Part shown: positions 1 through 7,951 of the stretch, piece after piece
Numbering within the stretch: the first letter of the stretch is position 1
Layout: the number at the start of each line of letters is the position of its first letter
Source of the DNA: Peribacillus alkalitolerans
GTDB taxonomy: Bacteria; Bacillota; Bacilli; Bacillales; DSM-1321
NCBI RefSeq assembly: GCF_010882125.1
Contig: NZ_JAAGVZ010000009.1
Span: 52,674-116,673 of the forward strand
Length of the DNA stretch: 64,000 bases
Direction: 5' to 3'
Translations under genes and position numbers: made by a program
The notes under the pieces: generated by a model
The model's database searches: none
What the model was told of the DNA's origin: nothing
What the model saw: only the letters and a program-made list of their open reading frames with translations

Positions 1-654
1 TAGCAAATGGATTTTTGGAAAAATAATCGCTCCAACCCCCATTGGACCATAAATTTTATGGCTTGAAATAGAAAAACTATCCGCACATTTCGATATTTTC
101 GCTAGTGAAAGCTTGCCAAATGATTGTACGCAATCCACATGAAGATAAGCATTGTGACCCTGTAAGATACTATGGATGGCTTCGATAGGTTGAATAACCC
201 CTATTTCAGGATTTACATGCTGCACAATGACTAATGCTGTTTCTTCCCGTATTAAATCATTTAATGCATCCAAATCAATGATCCCATCTTTGAGATGAGG
301 AACGTATTCGATTTCAAAACCACGACATTCAAGACTATTAATAAATTGAGTGATCGAGGAATGCTCAGTTTTTGATAATAAAATATGGTTTTGATTTTTT
401 GGAGTATTTGAAAGTAATGTTTCTAGTGCCAATCGATTGCTTTCTGTTCCTCCACTAGTGAAGATAATCTTTTCGGAAGGAAGCAAAAAATGAGATGCAA
501 TCGATTTCCTTGCATGGTCTATTAGTTGTTTAGCTTCTCCCCCAGCATCATGAAGACTACTTGGGTTCCCGTAGTAATTTTTGGAAACTTTTAAATACGT
601 ATCAAGCACAGTTGGGTGGATTGGCGTAGTAGCAGCGTAATCGAAATAAATCAT
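1..654 (-). CDS. nifS: Cysteine desulfurase NifS/NadX-type (C-terminus cut by window edge)
   Basis: PLP-dependent desulfurase that moves sulfur from cysteine toward Fe-S assembly. Beside nadBCA its expected client is the NadA iron-sulfur cluster. The reverse strand translates without a stop from ATG 654 to position 1 (218 residues). It opens with MIYFDYAATTPIHP, typical of class V aminotransferase desulfurases, has the FTSGGTESNRL cofactor motif near residue 70, and SSHKIYGP with the predicted PLP lysine at residue 200. The active-site cysteine segment lies outside the window. It is divergent from nadB across a 115-bp gap holding a NadR-like operator, as in B. subtilis. The family is certain. 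The NAD-specific role is inferred from position. Confidence 0.93.
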   Translation of the reverse strand, partial: MIYFDYAATTPIHPTVLDTYLKVSKNYYGNPSSLHDAGGEAKQLIDHARKSIASHFLLPSEKIIFTSGGTESNRLALETLLSNTPKNQNHILLSKTEHSSITQFINSLECRGFEIEYVPHLKDGIIDLDALNDLIREETALVIVQHVNPEIGVIQPIEAIHSILQGHNAYLHVDCVQSFGKLSLAKISKCADSFSISSHKIYGPMGVGAIIFPKIHLL

Positions 655-703
655 GATATCACATCCATTTGTAAGGATAAAAAAATAGCAAAGTAAAAAA
701 CTC

Positions 704-735
704 TTGTCAATAGTTTAATAATGTGTAAATATAAG
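704..735 (+). promoter_or_regulatory. Candidate sigma-A promoter of nadBCA
   Basis: TTGTCA at 704-709 can serve as -35. TAAATA at 726-731 (16-bp spacer) or TATAAG at 730-735 (20-bp spacer) are the -10 choices. Neither pair is perfect, so the exact start is uncertain. The promoter lies directly against the NadR-like operator. Confidence 0.4.
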
Positions 736-750
736 TGTCAAGACACCTGT
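735..750. promoter_or_regulatory. NadR (YrxA)-like operator between nifS and nadB
   Basis: The string GTGTCAAGACACCTGT lies between the divergent genes and contains the interrupted palindrome TGTC-AA-GACA. The B. subtilis niacin-responsive repressor NadR binds similar TGTC/GACAC-containing sites at this same junction. Binding here is inferred from similarity and position. The nadR gene is not in the window. Confidence 0.6.
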
Positions 751-769
751 AACAACAGGAGGAAGACCA

Positions 770-2383
770 ATGTTTACCAATGACATTATTATAATAGGTA
801 GTGGAATTGCTGCGCTACAAACAGCAATAGAATCAAGCAAGTCAAAGAATGTGAGAATCATCACAAAGACAAAGTTAAAGGATAGTAATTCTTATCTGGC
901 ACAGGGTGGTGTCGCAGCTGCCTTTTCGGAACATGACTCACCTGCACTTCATGGAAAAGATACAGTTGATGCTGGCAGAAACTACAATGATCAAGCGGCA
1001 GTAAACAGGCTTGTTGAAAAGGGACCATCTGCTATTCGTCAACTGATTGAAGATGGCATGTGTTTTGATAAGGATGAAATCGGAAACATCTCTTTAGGAA
1101 TGGAAGGTGCCCATAGTGTAAGAAGGATTCTCCATTTTAATGGGGATGCGACTGGCAAGGGCATCATCAACCATTTATTAGATAAATTGTTTCGAACTAA
1201 TATTATCATTTCAGAATGTGAAACGGCTATAGAATTATTAGTCAATAAAGAAGGACATTGCGTAGGAGTGATGACGGTTGATGAGGAAGGACGTTACCAT
1301 CGATATTTTGCTCCTCATGTCGTAATCGCCACTGGTGGATGTGGTGCCCTATATGAATATACCTCTAACTCTCCGAATGCAACAGGAGATGGGATTGCTT
1401 TAGCGATTCGTGCAGGGGCAGTGGTCAGAGATATGGAATTCATCCAGTTCCACCCTACCCTGTTATACAGTCATGGAAGCGCATCAGGACTTATCTCAGA
1501 GGCGGTCCGAGGCGAAGGTGCCATTTTAGTAAATGAATATGGAATGAAAATCATGGAAGGGCAACATGTCTTGAAAGACTTGGCCCCTCGCCATGTTGTA
1601 TCGCAAACCATTTTTTCACATTTAGAAACAGGCGATCGTGTTTATTTAGATATATCCATGATCCAAGATTTTGAGATCCGATTCCCGTCCATAGCAAATT
1701 ATTGTATGAATAACGGAATTGACTTAACTAAAGGAAGAATCCCGGTCGCTCCGGGAAGTCATTTTCTAATGGGAGGTATCGCAATTGATGCGATTGGTCA
1801 AACCTCCATACCAGGACTGTATGCGGTAGGTGAGGCGTCCTGTTCAGGGTTGCACGGCGCCAATCGTCTAGCAAGTAATTCATTATTAGAAGGATTGGTT
1901 TATGGCAAAGAATTGGGAAAATATTTGAGTTCTCAAACTCTCACATTGCAATCAACAGATTACGAATACGAGGATGAAAGAGAGAATCCACCATTACAAT
2001 TGCCAAACGAATCGGAAATCAAAAAAATGATGATGTGTTATGTGGGGATTGTTAGGGATGAAAAAGGGTTAAGAACAATTAAAGAATGGTTAGAAAGCTA
2101 TGACTTAGCATCAATTCTATACATCAGTCTACAAGGACAAACTCTAGAAAAATGTAAAGTAATCATGATGTTAATCAATGCTTGGATCATTACGGAATCC
2201 GCTCTTCTTCGAACTGAAAGTAGAGGAGGACATTTTAGAAGTGATTTTCCATTCGAAAACGATTATAAATGGAGAAATCGTACCAATTGGTTTACAAGAA
2301 ATCATTTAATTTCAACTAAAAAGGGGACTGCTTTGTATGAACAAGCTGAAGCTAAAACAAATGCTGGAAGCTTTTTTTATTGA
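770..2383 (+). CDS. nadB: L-aspartate oxidase
   Basis: Flavoenzyme that oxidises L-aspartate to iminoaspartate, the first step of de novo NAD synthesis. The 537 residues match the usual family length. The N-terminal FAD dinucleotide fold shows IIGSGIAALQTA near residues 8-19. The succinate dehydrogenase/aspartate oxidase signature NSYLAQGGVAAA is near residue 40, and HGANRLASNSLLEGLV near 361. The start is ATG 770 behind AGGAGG at 757-762. The gene overlaps nadC by 47 bp in another frame, so the two are translationally linked. NadB passes unstable iminoaspartate to NadA, encoded two genes downstream. Control is expected from the NadR-like operator just upstream. Confidence 0.96.
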   Translation: MFTNDIIIIGSGIAALQTAIESSKSKNVRIITKTKLKDSNSYLAQGGVAAAFSEHDSPALHGKDTVDAGRNYNDQAAVNRLVEKGPSAIRQLIEDGMCFDKDEIGNISLGMEGAHSVRRILHFNGDATGKGIINHLLDKLFRTNIIISECETAIELLVNKEGHCVGVMTVDEEGRYHRYFAPHVVIATGGCGALYEYTSNSPNATGDGIALAIRAGAVVRDMEFIQFHPTLLYSHGSASGLISEAVRGEGAILVNEYGMKIMEGQHVLKDLAPRHVVSQTIFSHLETGDRVYLDISMIQDFEIRFPSIANYCMNNGIDLTKGRIPVAPGSHFLMGGIAIDAIGQTSIPGLYAVGEASCSGLHGANRLASNSLLEGLVYGKELGKYLSSQTLTLQSTDYEYEDERENPPLQLPNESEIKKMMMCYVGIVRDEKGLRTIKEWLESYDLASILYISLQGQTLEKCKVIMMLINAWIITESALLRTESRGGHFRSDFPFENDYKWRNRTNWFTRNHLISTKKGTALYEQAEAKTNAGSFFY

Positions 2384-3188
2384 AGATATTGGGGAAAGCG
2401 ACATTACAAGTGAATCATTATTTGAAAAACATAATCTTGGAAAACTACAGTTTCTTGCAAAAGAGAACGGAGTCTTTTGTGGAAAGTTGGTCATAGAAGT
2501 TGGCTTTTCCATGTTGGATTCAAATATTAATATCGATGTGCTTGTGAATGATGGTGAAATGATTGAAAAAGGTCAGTTGTTAGCAGTGATGGAAGGAAGA
2601 ATGAGCGATTTGTTGACTGGTGAACGCGTCGTGTTGAACCTCGTTCAAAGGATGAGTGGCATTGCTACAGCTGCTAAAAAGGCATCGTCTATATTGGAAG
2701 GGACAGAAACAAGGGCTTGTGATACAAGGAAAACAACTCCAGGGTTACGCATGCTAGAAAAATATGCAGTTAGAACAGGTGGGGCATTCAATCACCGGAT
2801 TGGACTTTATGATGCGGTCATGATCAAGGATAATCATATAGATTTCGCAGGGGGAATAGCCAATGCTGTTTCCTTAGTCAAAAGTAAGATTGGACACACG
2901 GTAAAAGTTGAAGTGGAAACTGAAACGAGGGAACAAGTATTGGAAGCTGTTGAAGCAGGTGCTGACATTATCATGTTTGACAATCGAAGTCCTGTAGAAA
3001 TCAAAGAATTACTAAAGCTTGTACCATCCCATATCATTACAGAAGCATCTGGTGGGATCAATTTAACAAATTTAGCTTCGTACCGTGATTGCGGTGTCGA
3101 TTATATATCCCTTGGTAGTTTGACGCACTCTGTGAAATCACTCGATATTAGCGCCAAAGTATTCAATCAAGAAACGGTAAAACTGTAA
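2337..3188 (+). CDS. nadC: Nicotinate-nucleotide pyrophosphorylase (carboxylating)
   Basis: Converts quinolinate and PRPP to nicotinate mononucleotide, CO2 and pyrophosphate. The protein has 283 residues, close to the 289 of B. subtilis NadC. The phosphoribosyl-site signature [18 protein letters not shown] lies at about residues 128-145, followed by [20 protein letters not shown] and the barrel motif [11 protein letters not shown] 2337 lies inside the end of nadB, behind the purine-rich AAAAAGGGGA. The start is supported by a [20 protein letters not shown]-terminus that aligns with homologues. It is 13 bp from nadA in one operon. Confidence 0.96.
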   Translation: MNKLKLKQMLEAFFIEDIGESDITSESLFEKHNLGKLQFLAKENGVFCGKLVIEVGFSMLDSNINIDVLVNDGEMIEKGQLLAVMEGRMSDLLTGERVVLNLVQRMSGIATAAKKASSILEGTETRACDTRKTTPGLRMLEKYAVRTGGAFNHRIGLYDAVMIKDNHIDFAGGIANAVSLVKSKIGHTVKVEVETETREQVLEAVEAGADIIMFDNRSPVEIKELLKLVPSHIITEASGGINLTNLASYRDCGVDYISLGSLTHSVKSLDISAKVFNQETVKL

Positions 3189-3201
3189 GGGGGAAATACA
3201 C

Positions 3202-4305
3202 ATGAGCATTCTTGAACAAGTATTAGGCACTGCGATGCTGCCTGAAAAATATAAAGCAATGACCGATGAAGAAATGCACTTGAAAATATCTGAGATAAAA
3301 CAAAGACTGGGAAAATCATTGTTTATCCCAGGGCATCATTATCAACGGGAAGAAGTGGTCATCCATTCTGATTCTACAGGAGATTCCCTTCAGCTGGCTC
3401 AAGTTTCAGCAGATAATAAAGAAGCAAAATATATCGTATTTTGTGGAGTTCATTTTATGGCGGAGACTGCAGATATCCTGACAAACGATGATCAACTCGT
3501 TATATTACCTGACATGAGAGCGGGTTGTTCTATGGCTGACATGGCGGATATTCATCAAACTGAATCCGCCTGGGAGAAATTGTCGATGTTGTTTGGAGAT
3601 ACTATCATTCCGTTGACGTATGTAAACTCCACTGCGGCAATTAAAGCTTTTGTCGGGAGGAATGGTGGAGCAACTGTGACATCTTCAAATGCTAAGGAGA
3701 TGGTGAGCTGGGCATTTACAGAGAAAGAGAGAATACTGTTCCTTCCCGACCAGCATTTAGGCAGAAACACTGCTTATGATCTAGGAGTACCACTAGATCA
3801 AATGGCCGTTTGGGATCCAATCAATGAAGTATTAGATTATCAAGGTGATTTACAAAATATCAAGGTCATCCTTTGGAAAGGCCATTGTTCGGTTCATGAA
3901 AATTTCACAGTCAAAAATATCGAGTATGTCCGTGAACACTATCCGGAAATGAATATACTAGTTCACCCTGAATGTAGCAGGGAGGTAGTGGAAAAGTCAG
4001 ATTATGATGGTTCGACTGCTTACATTATCAAGATGATTGAGCAAGCCGAACCTGGATCCCAATGGGCTATCGGAACGGAAATGAACCTTGTAAAACGATT
4101 GATGGACCGACATCCTGATAAGAAAATTATTTCTTTGAATCCATACATGTGTCCGTGCCTGACTATGAATCGGATTGATCTTCCACACCTATTATGGTCA
4201 TTGGAAAGTATCGAAGCTGGTGAACCCATCAATATCATCCAAGTCGATCAAGAAGTGGCCCAATACGCAATACTAGCACTGGAAAGAATGTTGCAAAGAG
4301 CATAA
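3202..4305 (+). CDS. nadA: Quinolinate synthase A
   Basis: Condenses iminoaspartate with dihydroxyacetone phosphate to quinolinate, using a 4Fe-4S cluster. The 367 residues match the long Bacillus-type NadA. Three cysteines fit the known cluster ligands: C109 in [10 protein letters not shown]229 in GHCSVHENF and C319 in CPCLTMNRI. The N-terminal [11 protein letters not shown] segment binds substrate. The start is ATG 3202 behind AAGGGGGAAA. It is the last gene of nadBCA and is followed by an intrinsic terminator at 4314. The cluster links it functionally to the divergent nifS. Confidence 0.97.
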   Translation: MSILEQVLGTAMLPEKYKAMTDEEMHLKISEIKQRLGKSLFIPGHHYQREEVVIHSDSTGDSLQLAQVSADNKEAKYIVFCGVHFMAETADILTNDDQLVILPDMRAGCSMADMADIHQTESAWEKLSMLFGDTIIPLTYVNSTAAIKAFVGRNGGATVTSSNAKEMVSWAFTEKERILFLPDQHLGRNTAYDLGVPLDQMAVWDPINEVLDYQGDLQNIKVILWKGHCSVHENFTVKNIEYVREHYPEMNILVHPECSREVVEKSDYDGSTAYIIKMIEQAEPGSQWAIGTEMNLVKRLMDRHPDKKIISLNPYMCPCLTMNRIDLPHLLWSLESIEAGEPINIIQVDQEVAQYAILALERMLQRA

Positions 4306-4313
4306 TATATCTG

Positions 4314-4351
4314 AAACAAACCTATTTGGAAAAAAATAGGTTTGTTTTTTT
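4314..4351 (+). terminator. Intrinsic terminator after nadA
   Basis: A 14-bp perfect stem, AAACAAACCTATTT (4314-4327) with AAATAGGTTTGTTT (4334-4347), is followed by a run of T. It ends the nadBCA operon. Confidence 0.9.
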
Positions 4352-4656
4352 GCTTTAAAGATTAGCTGCAAAGATAAAAAACGACATAGTTGCCAAAGTT
4401 AGGAATAAAGTATTAGTGCAACCACGGCTCTTTCTTCGCCTTAAGGTTCTCCAATTGGAGGGTTTTCTAAGGTAGGGATAGACCCTTTTTTCAAGCATGT
4501 CCTTACATCCAGTTCCCTTGTCATAAATGGATTCAATGCAAAAAGCAGAGGGGTCAGAACCCATTTCTCAATAAAAAGAATTATGGGGGGACATCATATT
4601 TTGATTGAATGGTGCATAAGTTTTGATGAAAAATGTTAGCACTTTGCCCAACGCTT
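4352..4656. repeat. Gene-free interval with a dispersed 31-bp repeat copy and the palindrome CTCCAATTGGAG
   Basis: No convincing gene lies here. Positions 4392-4422 carry GCCAAAGTTAGGAATAAAG followed by TATTAGTGCAAC. Near-copies sit at 58590-58620 and 60616-60649. Just downstream, around 4450, is the perfect 12-bp palindrome CTCCAATTGGAG. A reverse-strand open frame at 4355-4564 has no ribosome binding site and no recognisable domain and is not called. The interval looks like a degraded intergenic repeat. Confidence 0.55.
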
Positions 4657-4665
4657 CATAGTATA
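4657..4665 (+). promoter_or_regulatory. Sporulation-type -10 element upstream of safA
   Basis: CATAGTATA at 4657-4665 fits the mother-cell sigma factor -10 patterns (sigma-K CATANNNTA, sigma-E CATANNNT). B. subtilis safA is transcribed by sigma-E. No clear -35 element was found at the ideal spacing, so the sigma assignment is tentative. Confidence 0.45.
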
Positions 4666-4695
4666 TAAGGACATATGCATAGGAGGGAAATCAGA

Positions 4696-6852
4696 GTGAA
4701 AATTCATATCGTCCAAAAAGGGGATACCCTGTGGAAATTAGCCAAACATTATGGCGTGAATTTTGAAGAATTAAAGAAACTAAATTCACAACTTAGCAAT
4801 CCAGATATGATAATGCCGGGAATGAAAATCAAAATCCCTAATCCACACGGCTCTACATCAAAAGAAGTGGCTGGTGCCAATTTAGCAAAAATTAAATACG
4901 GTGTTAAAAAAGAAGCTCCTATAGCTAAGGAAGCTCCTATCGTAAAAGAAAAACCGATTATGAAAGAAGCTCCTATCATGAAGGAACAACCAATCGTGAA
5001 AGAAGCTCCTATCGTGAAGGAACAACCAATCGTGAAAGAAGCTCCTATCGTGAAGGAAAAACCGATTGTGAAAGAAGCTCCTATCATGAAGGAAAAACCG
5101 ATCATGAAGGAAAAACCGATCATGAAGGAAAAACCGATCATGAAGGAAAAACCGATCATGAAAGAAAAACCAATCATGAAAGAAAAACCGATTGTAAAAG
5201 AAGTTCCAATTGTGAAAGAAAAACCGATTATAAAAGAAGTCCCAATCGTGAAGGAGAAACCAATCATCAAGGAAGCTCCTATCATGAAAGCGCCACCTAA
5301 ACCAATCATGAAAGAAATGCAAAAACCAAAACCCGTCGTGCCTGAGATTGATATTAATAATTACTATTTGGTCAACATGAATAAAATGAAGCCTGCACCT
5401 GTAAATGCCCCACCTGTCCTACCAGAAAATATTATGAAACCTGTGAAGGAAGAAGTTGCACCGGCCGTGATGCCACAACAGGAATGTATCCCTATTACAC
5501 CTCTTATGCCAGGTACAGGTTATTGTCCTCCTTGTCATCCGTGGGCATTTCCAATGGTCCAAGGTGCGATGTACCAACCAATGCCTATGATGGATGAAAG
5601 CTCAAGCTGGATGGAGTCTTCTTCATTTATCATGGGGGGAGGTTTCCCTGGTCATCACCATCATTATGGAATGCAACAACCGGCATTCGCTCATCATATG
5701 CCACCAATGCCTTATCCAGGGATGAATCAACCACAAGCTTTCCAGCATGGCTACCCGCAAGTACAGGGGATGTCACAATTCGTTCCACATAAATATCAAG
5801 TTGAATCATCGAGCTTAGGAGAGTCTTCTTCACATATGGGCCAACACATGATGCCGTTTGGTCACCAAATGCCATTCGGTAATGTTATGCCAATGAATGT
5901 GGCAGGTGCACAGTACGAACAAGATGCAGACTGTGGCTGTGATGATGAATCTCCAGAATCTCCGTCCATGATGGCGGGAGCTGGCTTACAGCCGTCTTCA
6001 ACACAGCAAATCCCAATGCATCAACAGCAAGGTGTTCCGCAACAAATGGGGTACCCACAAACTGGATTTGGTAGCATGCAATCACCAGCAGGAGGTCAAA
6101 TGCCATTTATGGGAGGTCAGCAGTCCCCAATGGGAGGCCAAATGCCGTTCATGGGCGATCAGCCACCAGCTGGAGATCAAATGCCATTCATGGGAGGTCA
6201 GCAGTCCCCAATGGGAGGTCAAATGCCGTTCATGTGCGATCAGCCACCAACAGGAGGTCAAATGCCATTCATGGGAGGTCAGCAGTCCCCAATGGGAGGC
6301 CAAATGCCATTCATGGGCGATCAGCCACTAACAGGAGGTCAAATGCCATTCATGGGAGGTCAGCAGTCCCCAATGGGAGGCCAAATGCCGTTCATGGGAG
6401 GTCAGCAGTCCCCAATGGGAGGTCAAATGCCATTCATGGGGGGTCAGCAGTCCCCAATGGGAGGTCAAATGCCATTCATGGGAGGCCAACAGTCCCCAAT
6501 GGGAGGTCAAATGCCATTTATGGGAGGTCAGCAGTCCCCAATGGGAGGCCAAATGCCGTTCATGGGAGGTCAGCAGTCCCCAATGGGAGGCCAAATGCCG
6601 TTCATGGGAGGTCAGCAGTCCCCAATGGGAGGCCAAATGCCGTTTATGGGAGGTCAGCCACCAACAGGAGGTCAAATGCCGTTCATGGGAGGTCAGCAGT
6701 CCCCAATGGGAGGTCAAATGCCATTCATGGGAGGCCAACAGCCTATGCAAACCTTCCCTGGGATGTTTCCCGGTTCATCTCAAATGCCAGTAAATCCTCA
6801 GACATTTGAAATGCCGAGGTTTGCTGATGAAAGCAGCGAGTATGAGCGTTAA
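4696..6852 (+). CDS. safA: SafA, LysM spore coat morphogenetic protein with two expanded repeat arrays
   Basis: Mother-cell morphogenetic protein that organises the inner spore coat, binding the forespore surface through an N-terminal LysM. GTG 4696 is chosen because AGGAGGG (4681-4687) sits 8 bases upstream, and VKIHIVQKGDTLWKLAK matches the SafA N-terminus. The upstream ATG 4675 has no such site. The result is 718 residues against 387 in B. subtilis. LysM covers about residues 1-50. About 21 six-residue units of the form E-x-P-I-x-K fill roughly residues 72-202. A Met/His/Pro-rich middle contains YCPPCHP and a CGCDDESPESP acidic patch. About fifteen 14-residue units (GGQQSPMGGQMPFM) fill roughly residues 467-680. 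The extra length is nearly all repeat. The gene follows nadA as in B. subtilis. Confidence 0.9.
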   Translation: MKIHIVQKGDTLWKLAKHYGVNFEELKKLNSQLSNPDMIMPGMKIKIPNPHGSTSKEVAGANLAKIKYGVKKEAPIAKEAPIVKEKPIMKEAPIMKEQPIVKEAPIVKEQPIVKEAPIVKEKPIVKEAPIMKEKPIMKEKPIMKEKPIMKEKPIMKEKPIMKEKPIVKEVPIVKEKPIIKEVPIVKEKPIIKEAPIMKAPPKPIMKEMQKPKPVVPEIDINNYYLVNMNKMKPAPVNAPPVLPENIMKPVKEEVAPAVMPQQECIPITPLMPGTGYCPPCHPWAFPMVQGAMYQPMPMMDESSSWMESSSFIMGGGFPGHHHHYGMQQPAFAHHMPPMPYPGMNQPQAFQHGYPQVQGMSQFVPHKYQVESSSLGESSSHMGQHMMPFGHQMPFGNVMPMNVAGAQYEQDADCGCDDESPESPSMMAGAGLQPSSTQQIPMHQQQGVPQQMGYPQTGFGSMQSPAGGQMPFMGGQQSPMGGQMPFMGDQPPAGDQMPFMGGQQSPMGGQMPFMCDQPPTGGQMPFMGGQQSPMGGQMPFMGDQPLTGGQMPFMGGQQSPMGGQMPFMGGQQSPMGGQMPFMGGQQSPMGGQMPFMGGQQSPMGGQMPFMGGQQSPMGGQMPFMGGQQSPMGGQMPFMGGQQSPMGGQMPFMGGQPPTGGQMPFMGGQQSPMGGQMPFMGGQQPMQTFPGMFPGSSQMPVNPQTFEMPRFADESSEYER
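4911..5300 (+). repeat. 18-bp coding tandem repeat (E-x-P-I-x-K) inside safA
   Basis: About 21 units of 18 bp encode EAPIVK, EKPIMK, EQPIVK and EVPIVK variants. Four consecutive units near 5090-5160 are nearly identical at DNA level, indicating recent slippage or unequal exchange. The units are basic/acidic alternating and Pro-containing, likely an extended linker between the LysM domain and the C-terminal half. Confidence 0.9.
6094..6735 (+). repeat. 42-bp coding tandem repeat (GGQQSPMGGQMPFM) inside safA
   Basis: About fifteen units of 42 bp encode a Gly/Gln/Met/Pro/Phe-rich 14-residue period. A minority are variant units with GDQPPAG or GDQPLTG. Many adjacent units differ at only one or two synonymous positions. 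Open frames seen on the other strand and in other frames here are shadows of this array. Confidence 0.92.
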
Positions 6853-7810
6853 TCATTTAGAAGGAGACAGTGTATTTTACACTCGTCTCCTTGATTATGT
6901 AGAAGAATGTTCATTAATATTGTTCAAATATATTAAATTAAGAAGTAATGTATATGTCATTTATACAAACGAAGGAATCTTTTTATTAAAAGGATTTTCC
7001 TCTAAAGAAAAGTTGGAGCTTCAAAAAGCTTTTACAGCTTACCTTTATGAACAGGGCTTTTATGAGACCTATAAATTCCGTGAAGATCATAAGTGTTTTT
7101 CATACCGAGGCTTAACCTATACGTTGATTGAATATCTGCCATCTCGTTCAAAAAAATTCTCCTATAAAAAAGAGACAGACAGGGTGGAAGGGTTGAAGCT
7201 TCTATCGAAGTTCCATGAAGCTGGAAAAGGATTTAAATCCCCAACAGGAAAGGCCTTGCCGAAACTTCGTCAAAAAGACAAATGGGAAGAACGAATTAAA
7301 GTTTTTGAACAATTTATCCCATCGGTTCAAACTTTCGTATCTGATTCAATCATCTCATCATTTATGGAATGGGGAAGGTGGTCATTGGAAGGATTGGGAA
7401 AATATAATGAATTTTTGAACAAAGAAGAAAATACGGTGCTACACGGTGATGTTGCCCACCATAATTTTTTACGAAAAAAAAATGGCGCATTATCTATCAT
7501 CGATTTTGATTTAATATCATCAGGGCCTCCGATATTAGACATCCTCCAATATGCCAATCGAATTCTTCCCTATTTACATGATTTTGAAGCAATATGGGAT
7601 TATCATGGGATCACCAAATATAAAACTAATCCAGCTTTCTTATATGCTTTGGCATTTCCGGCGGATATATTCAGGGAGTGGAACAGAATTTTTCGAGAAA
7701 ACCTAGTCAACAATCAGGTTTATGTCCATTCTATTTGGAAATTAACAGTAGAACAATACTCGGAAAGAATGAAGTTTTATTCTTCTTTGTCAAAAATGGT
7801 GGGAGGGTGA
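6827..7810 (+). CDS. CotS/YsxE-like kinase-fold spore protein
   Basis: Member of the aminoglycoside phosphotransferase-like spore coat family (CotS, YutH, YsxE). The kinase-fold catalytic signature VLHGDVAHHNF is near residue 204, and the metal-binding counterpart SIIDFDLI near 222, so catalytic residues are retained. The frame is open from TTG 6806. ATG 6827 is preferred because GAGGT sits 8 bases upstream, and ATG 6842 is possible. The start lies inside the 3' end of safA, so the two are translationally coupled. In B. subtilis ysxE follows spoVID, another LysM coat morphogen that binds SafA. The pairing with safA here suggests the same kind of partnership, but this is inference. Substrate unknown. 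Confidence 0.75.
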   Translation: MKAASMSVNHLEGDSVFYTRLLDYVEECSLILFKYIKLRSNVYVIYTNEGIFLLKGFSSKEKLELQKAFTAYLYEQGFYETYKFREDHKCFSYRGLTYTLIEYLPSRSKKFSYKKETDRVEGLKLLSKFHEAGKGFKSPTGKALPKLRQKDKWEERIKVFEQFIPSVQTFVSDSIISSFMEWGRWSLEGLGKYNEFLNKEENTVLHGDVAHHNFLRKKNGALSIIDFDLISSGPPILDILQYANRILPYLHDFEAIWDYHGITKYKTNPAFLYALAFPADIFREWNRIFRENLVNNQVYVHSIWKLTVEQYSERMKFYSSLSKMVGG

Positions 7811-7858
7811 TATGTTCCCTCCAAAATTTAAAAGAAATACCTTTAATGTTTTGTACTT

Positions 7859-7947
7859 AAAACCCCCATTTCTTTAAACACTACTAAGGAGAAGGTAGGA
7901 CTGCCCACGCAGTTTGCCAACTCAAGTGTTAGGAAAAAGGGGGTTTT
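7859..7947 (+). promoter_or_regulatory. Long hairpin in the coxA leader that buries its ribosome binding site
   Basis: AAAACCCCC (7859-7867) pairs perfectly with GGGGGTTTT (7939-7947). The stem continues inward, with two mismatches, to AACACT (7877-7882) against AGTGTT (7925-7930), giving about 21 pairs. The 42-nt loop holds an inner hairpin, ACTGC (7900-7904) with GCAGT (7909-7913). The 3' arm contains the whole coxA ribosome binding site. No T-run follows, so this looks like translational sequestration rather than termination. Confidence 0.6.
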
Positions 7948-7951
7948 GCTA

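Noticed and set aside
4355..4564. 69-codon reverse-strand frame after nadA
   Set aside because: No ribosome site. The region is better explained by the dispersed 31-bp repeat and a palindrome.
4541..4566. GGGGTCAGAACCC-type short match to GGGGTCTGACCC near 38370
   Set aside because: Short, common intergenic motif. The two occurrences are too brief and differ, so no element can be defined.
4749..5322. Long reverse-strand open frames over the safA 5' repeat array
   Set aside because: They are mirror translations of the 18-bp repeat (GFSFMI and FFLHDR periods) with no ribosome site. safA on the plus strand has LysM homology.
6082..6809. Alternate-frame and reverse-strand frames in the 42-bp array
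   Set aside because: Open only because the repeat length is a multiple of three. No independent family signal.
7811..7882. 21-codon frame starting ATG 7813 after the kinase-fold gene
   Set aside because: It begins in the stop region of the previous gene, shows no family signal and overlaps the coxA leader hairpin.
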